6,390 bases of DNA from Lachnospiraceae bacterium. GTDB lineage: Bacteria; Bacillota_A; Clostridia; Lachnospirales; Lachnospiraceae. Position numbers and translations under genes: made by a program. Shown here in pieces: positions 6,125 to 6,390 of the stretch. Under the pieces are notes generated by a model, which was not told where the DNA came from, searched no databases, and was given only the letters and a program-made list of their open reading frames with translations. Where the stretch lies: NCBI GenBank assembly GCA_017390645.1, contig JAFPAZ010000230.1:1-6390 (forward strand), in the 5' to 3' direction. Position 1 is the stretch's first letter. Every line of letters begins with the position of its first letter.

Positions 6125-6183
6125 CTTTATGGTGTCTGAATTGCTCCTAAAATTGCATTTATGATGGTTTCTTCGCTGATATT
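6019..6183 (-). repeat. Tandem duplication (~81-base period) across the MoxR/DUF58 junction
   Basis: Two adjoining copies, roughly 6101-6183 and 6019-6100. A 29-base core is identical between them (6134-6162 and 6053-6081, offset exactly 81). Flanking similarity runs through the stop/start region and, more weakly, into the first codons of DUF58. The right-hand copy is the working MoxR 3' end. The left-hand copy retains a ghost of it: read on the minus strand from an ATG at 6099 to a TGA at 6046 it gives a 17-residue frame ending IINAILGAIQTP, identical to the last 12 MoxR residues. The ghost copy lacks 2 bases relative to the MoxR copy, near 6082, which suggests an original unit of about 83 bases. 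Confidence 0.9.
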
Positions 6184-6390
6184 ATCTGCCACTGCTGCGT
6201 AATTTAACGTAATCCGGTGTCGTAACACACTATGGATTAAGGATTTTACATCATCTGGCGTTACGTAATTTCTGCAACACATGACAGCTATGGCCTTGGA
6301 CACCTCCATCAGCGCAATGGCACCTCTTGTACTTGAACCCATGGTAACATATTCTGCCAATTCAGGAGAAATAAACTGCTCCGGATATCT
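6127..6390 (-). CDS. MoxR-family AAA+ ATPase, C-terminal fragment (cut by window edge)
   Basis: Only the last 87 residues are inside the window; the reading frame is open to position 6390, and the Walker A/B part lies beyond it. What remains is the C-terminal helical lid (AAA_lid_2 type) of MoxR ATPases: a GSSTRGAIAL stretch matching the family's conserved G-S-x-R-A sensor-2 region, then NYVTPDDVKSL and VLRHRITL, which are family hallmarks. MoxR proteins are ATP-dependent chaperones or remodellers that work with VWA-domain partners, and the next genes encode exactly such partners. The stop codon (6129-6127) sits 2 bases before the first ATG of the DUF58 gene, so translation is probably coupled. 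The last 12 residues (IINAILGAIQTP) recur as a ghost sequence in the duplicated junction just downstream. Family assignment is firm; the client is unknown. Confidence 0.93.
   Translation of the reverse strand, partial: RYPEQFISPELAEYVTMGSSTRGAIALMEVSKAIAVMCCRNYVTPDDVKSLIHSVLRHRITLNYAAVADNISEETIINAILGAIQTP

Overview
The window is AT-rich and every supported gene lies on the minus strand, so it reads from right (6390) to left (1). Short intergenic gaps, purine-rich Shine-Dalgarno sites, a consensus sigma-A type promoter and protein composition suggest a low-GC Gram-positive, most likely a clostridial (Lachnospiraceae-like) chromosome. That assignment is inference from style only.

Positions 6390-1936 carry a MoxR/Bat-type cluster in canonical order: the C-terminal end of a MoxR AAA+ ATPase (cut by the right edge), a DUF58 protein, a small single-TM DUF4381-like protein, two membrane-anchored von Willebrand factor A (VWA) proteins of the BatA and BatB types, and a membrane-anchored TPR protein (BatC-like). 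Gaps and overlaps (2 nt gap, 17 nt overlap, 58 nt gap, 4 nt ATGA overlap, 66 nt gap) point to one transcript. In this family the MoxR ATPase is thought to act as a chaperone or remodelling enzyme on metal-dependent VWA adaptors at the membrane. The client here cannot be read from the sequence. No BatD/BatE-like gene is present inside the window.

Positions 1935-1702 are a 234-base gap holding two hairpins just after the TPR stop codon and a textbook promoter (-35 at 1786-1791, 17-base spacer, -10 at 1763-1768). This promoter drives a second unit: an uncharacterised 349-residue soluble protein (1701-652) and a small bacterial PH-domain protein (583-179) with a Cys/Asp-rich tail. A further gene may start at position 41 and run off the left edge.

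The most unusual structure lies at gene boundaries. Three junctions carry tandem duplications: an ~81-base duplication across the MoxR/DUF58 junction that leaves a ghost copy of the MoxR C-terminus inside the DUF58 leader; a 36-base duplication after the DUF4381-like gene that leaves an in-frame ghost copy of its C-terminus and stop; and an array of four 29-base units, each containing a dyad, that begins in the stop codon of the PH-domain gene. These are direct sequence observations; what they mean functionally is open. I see no CRISPR array, RNA gene, insertion sequence or recognisable defence system.
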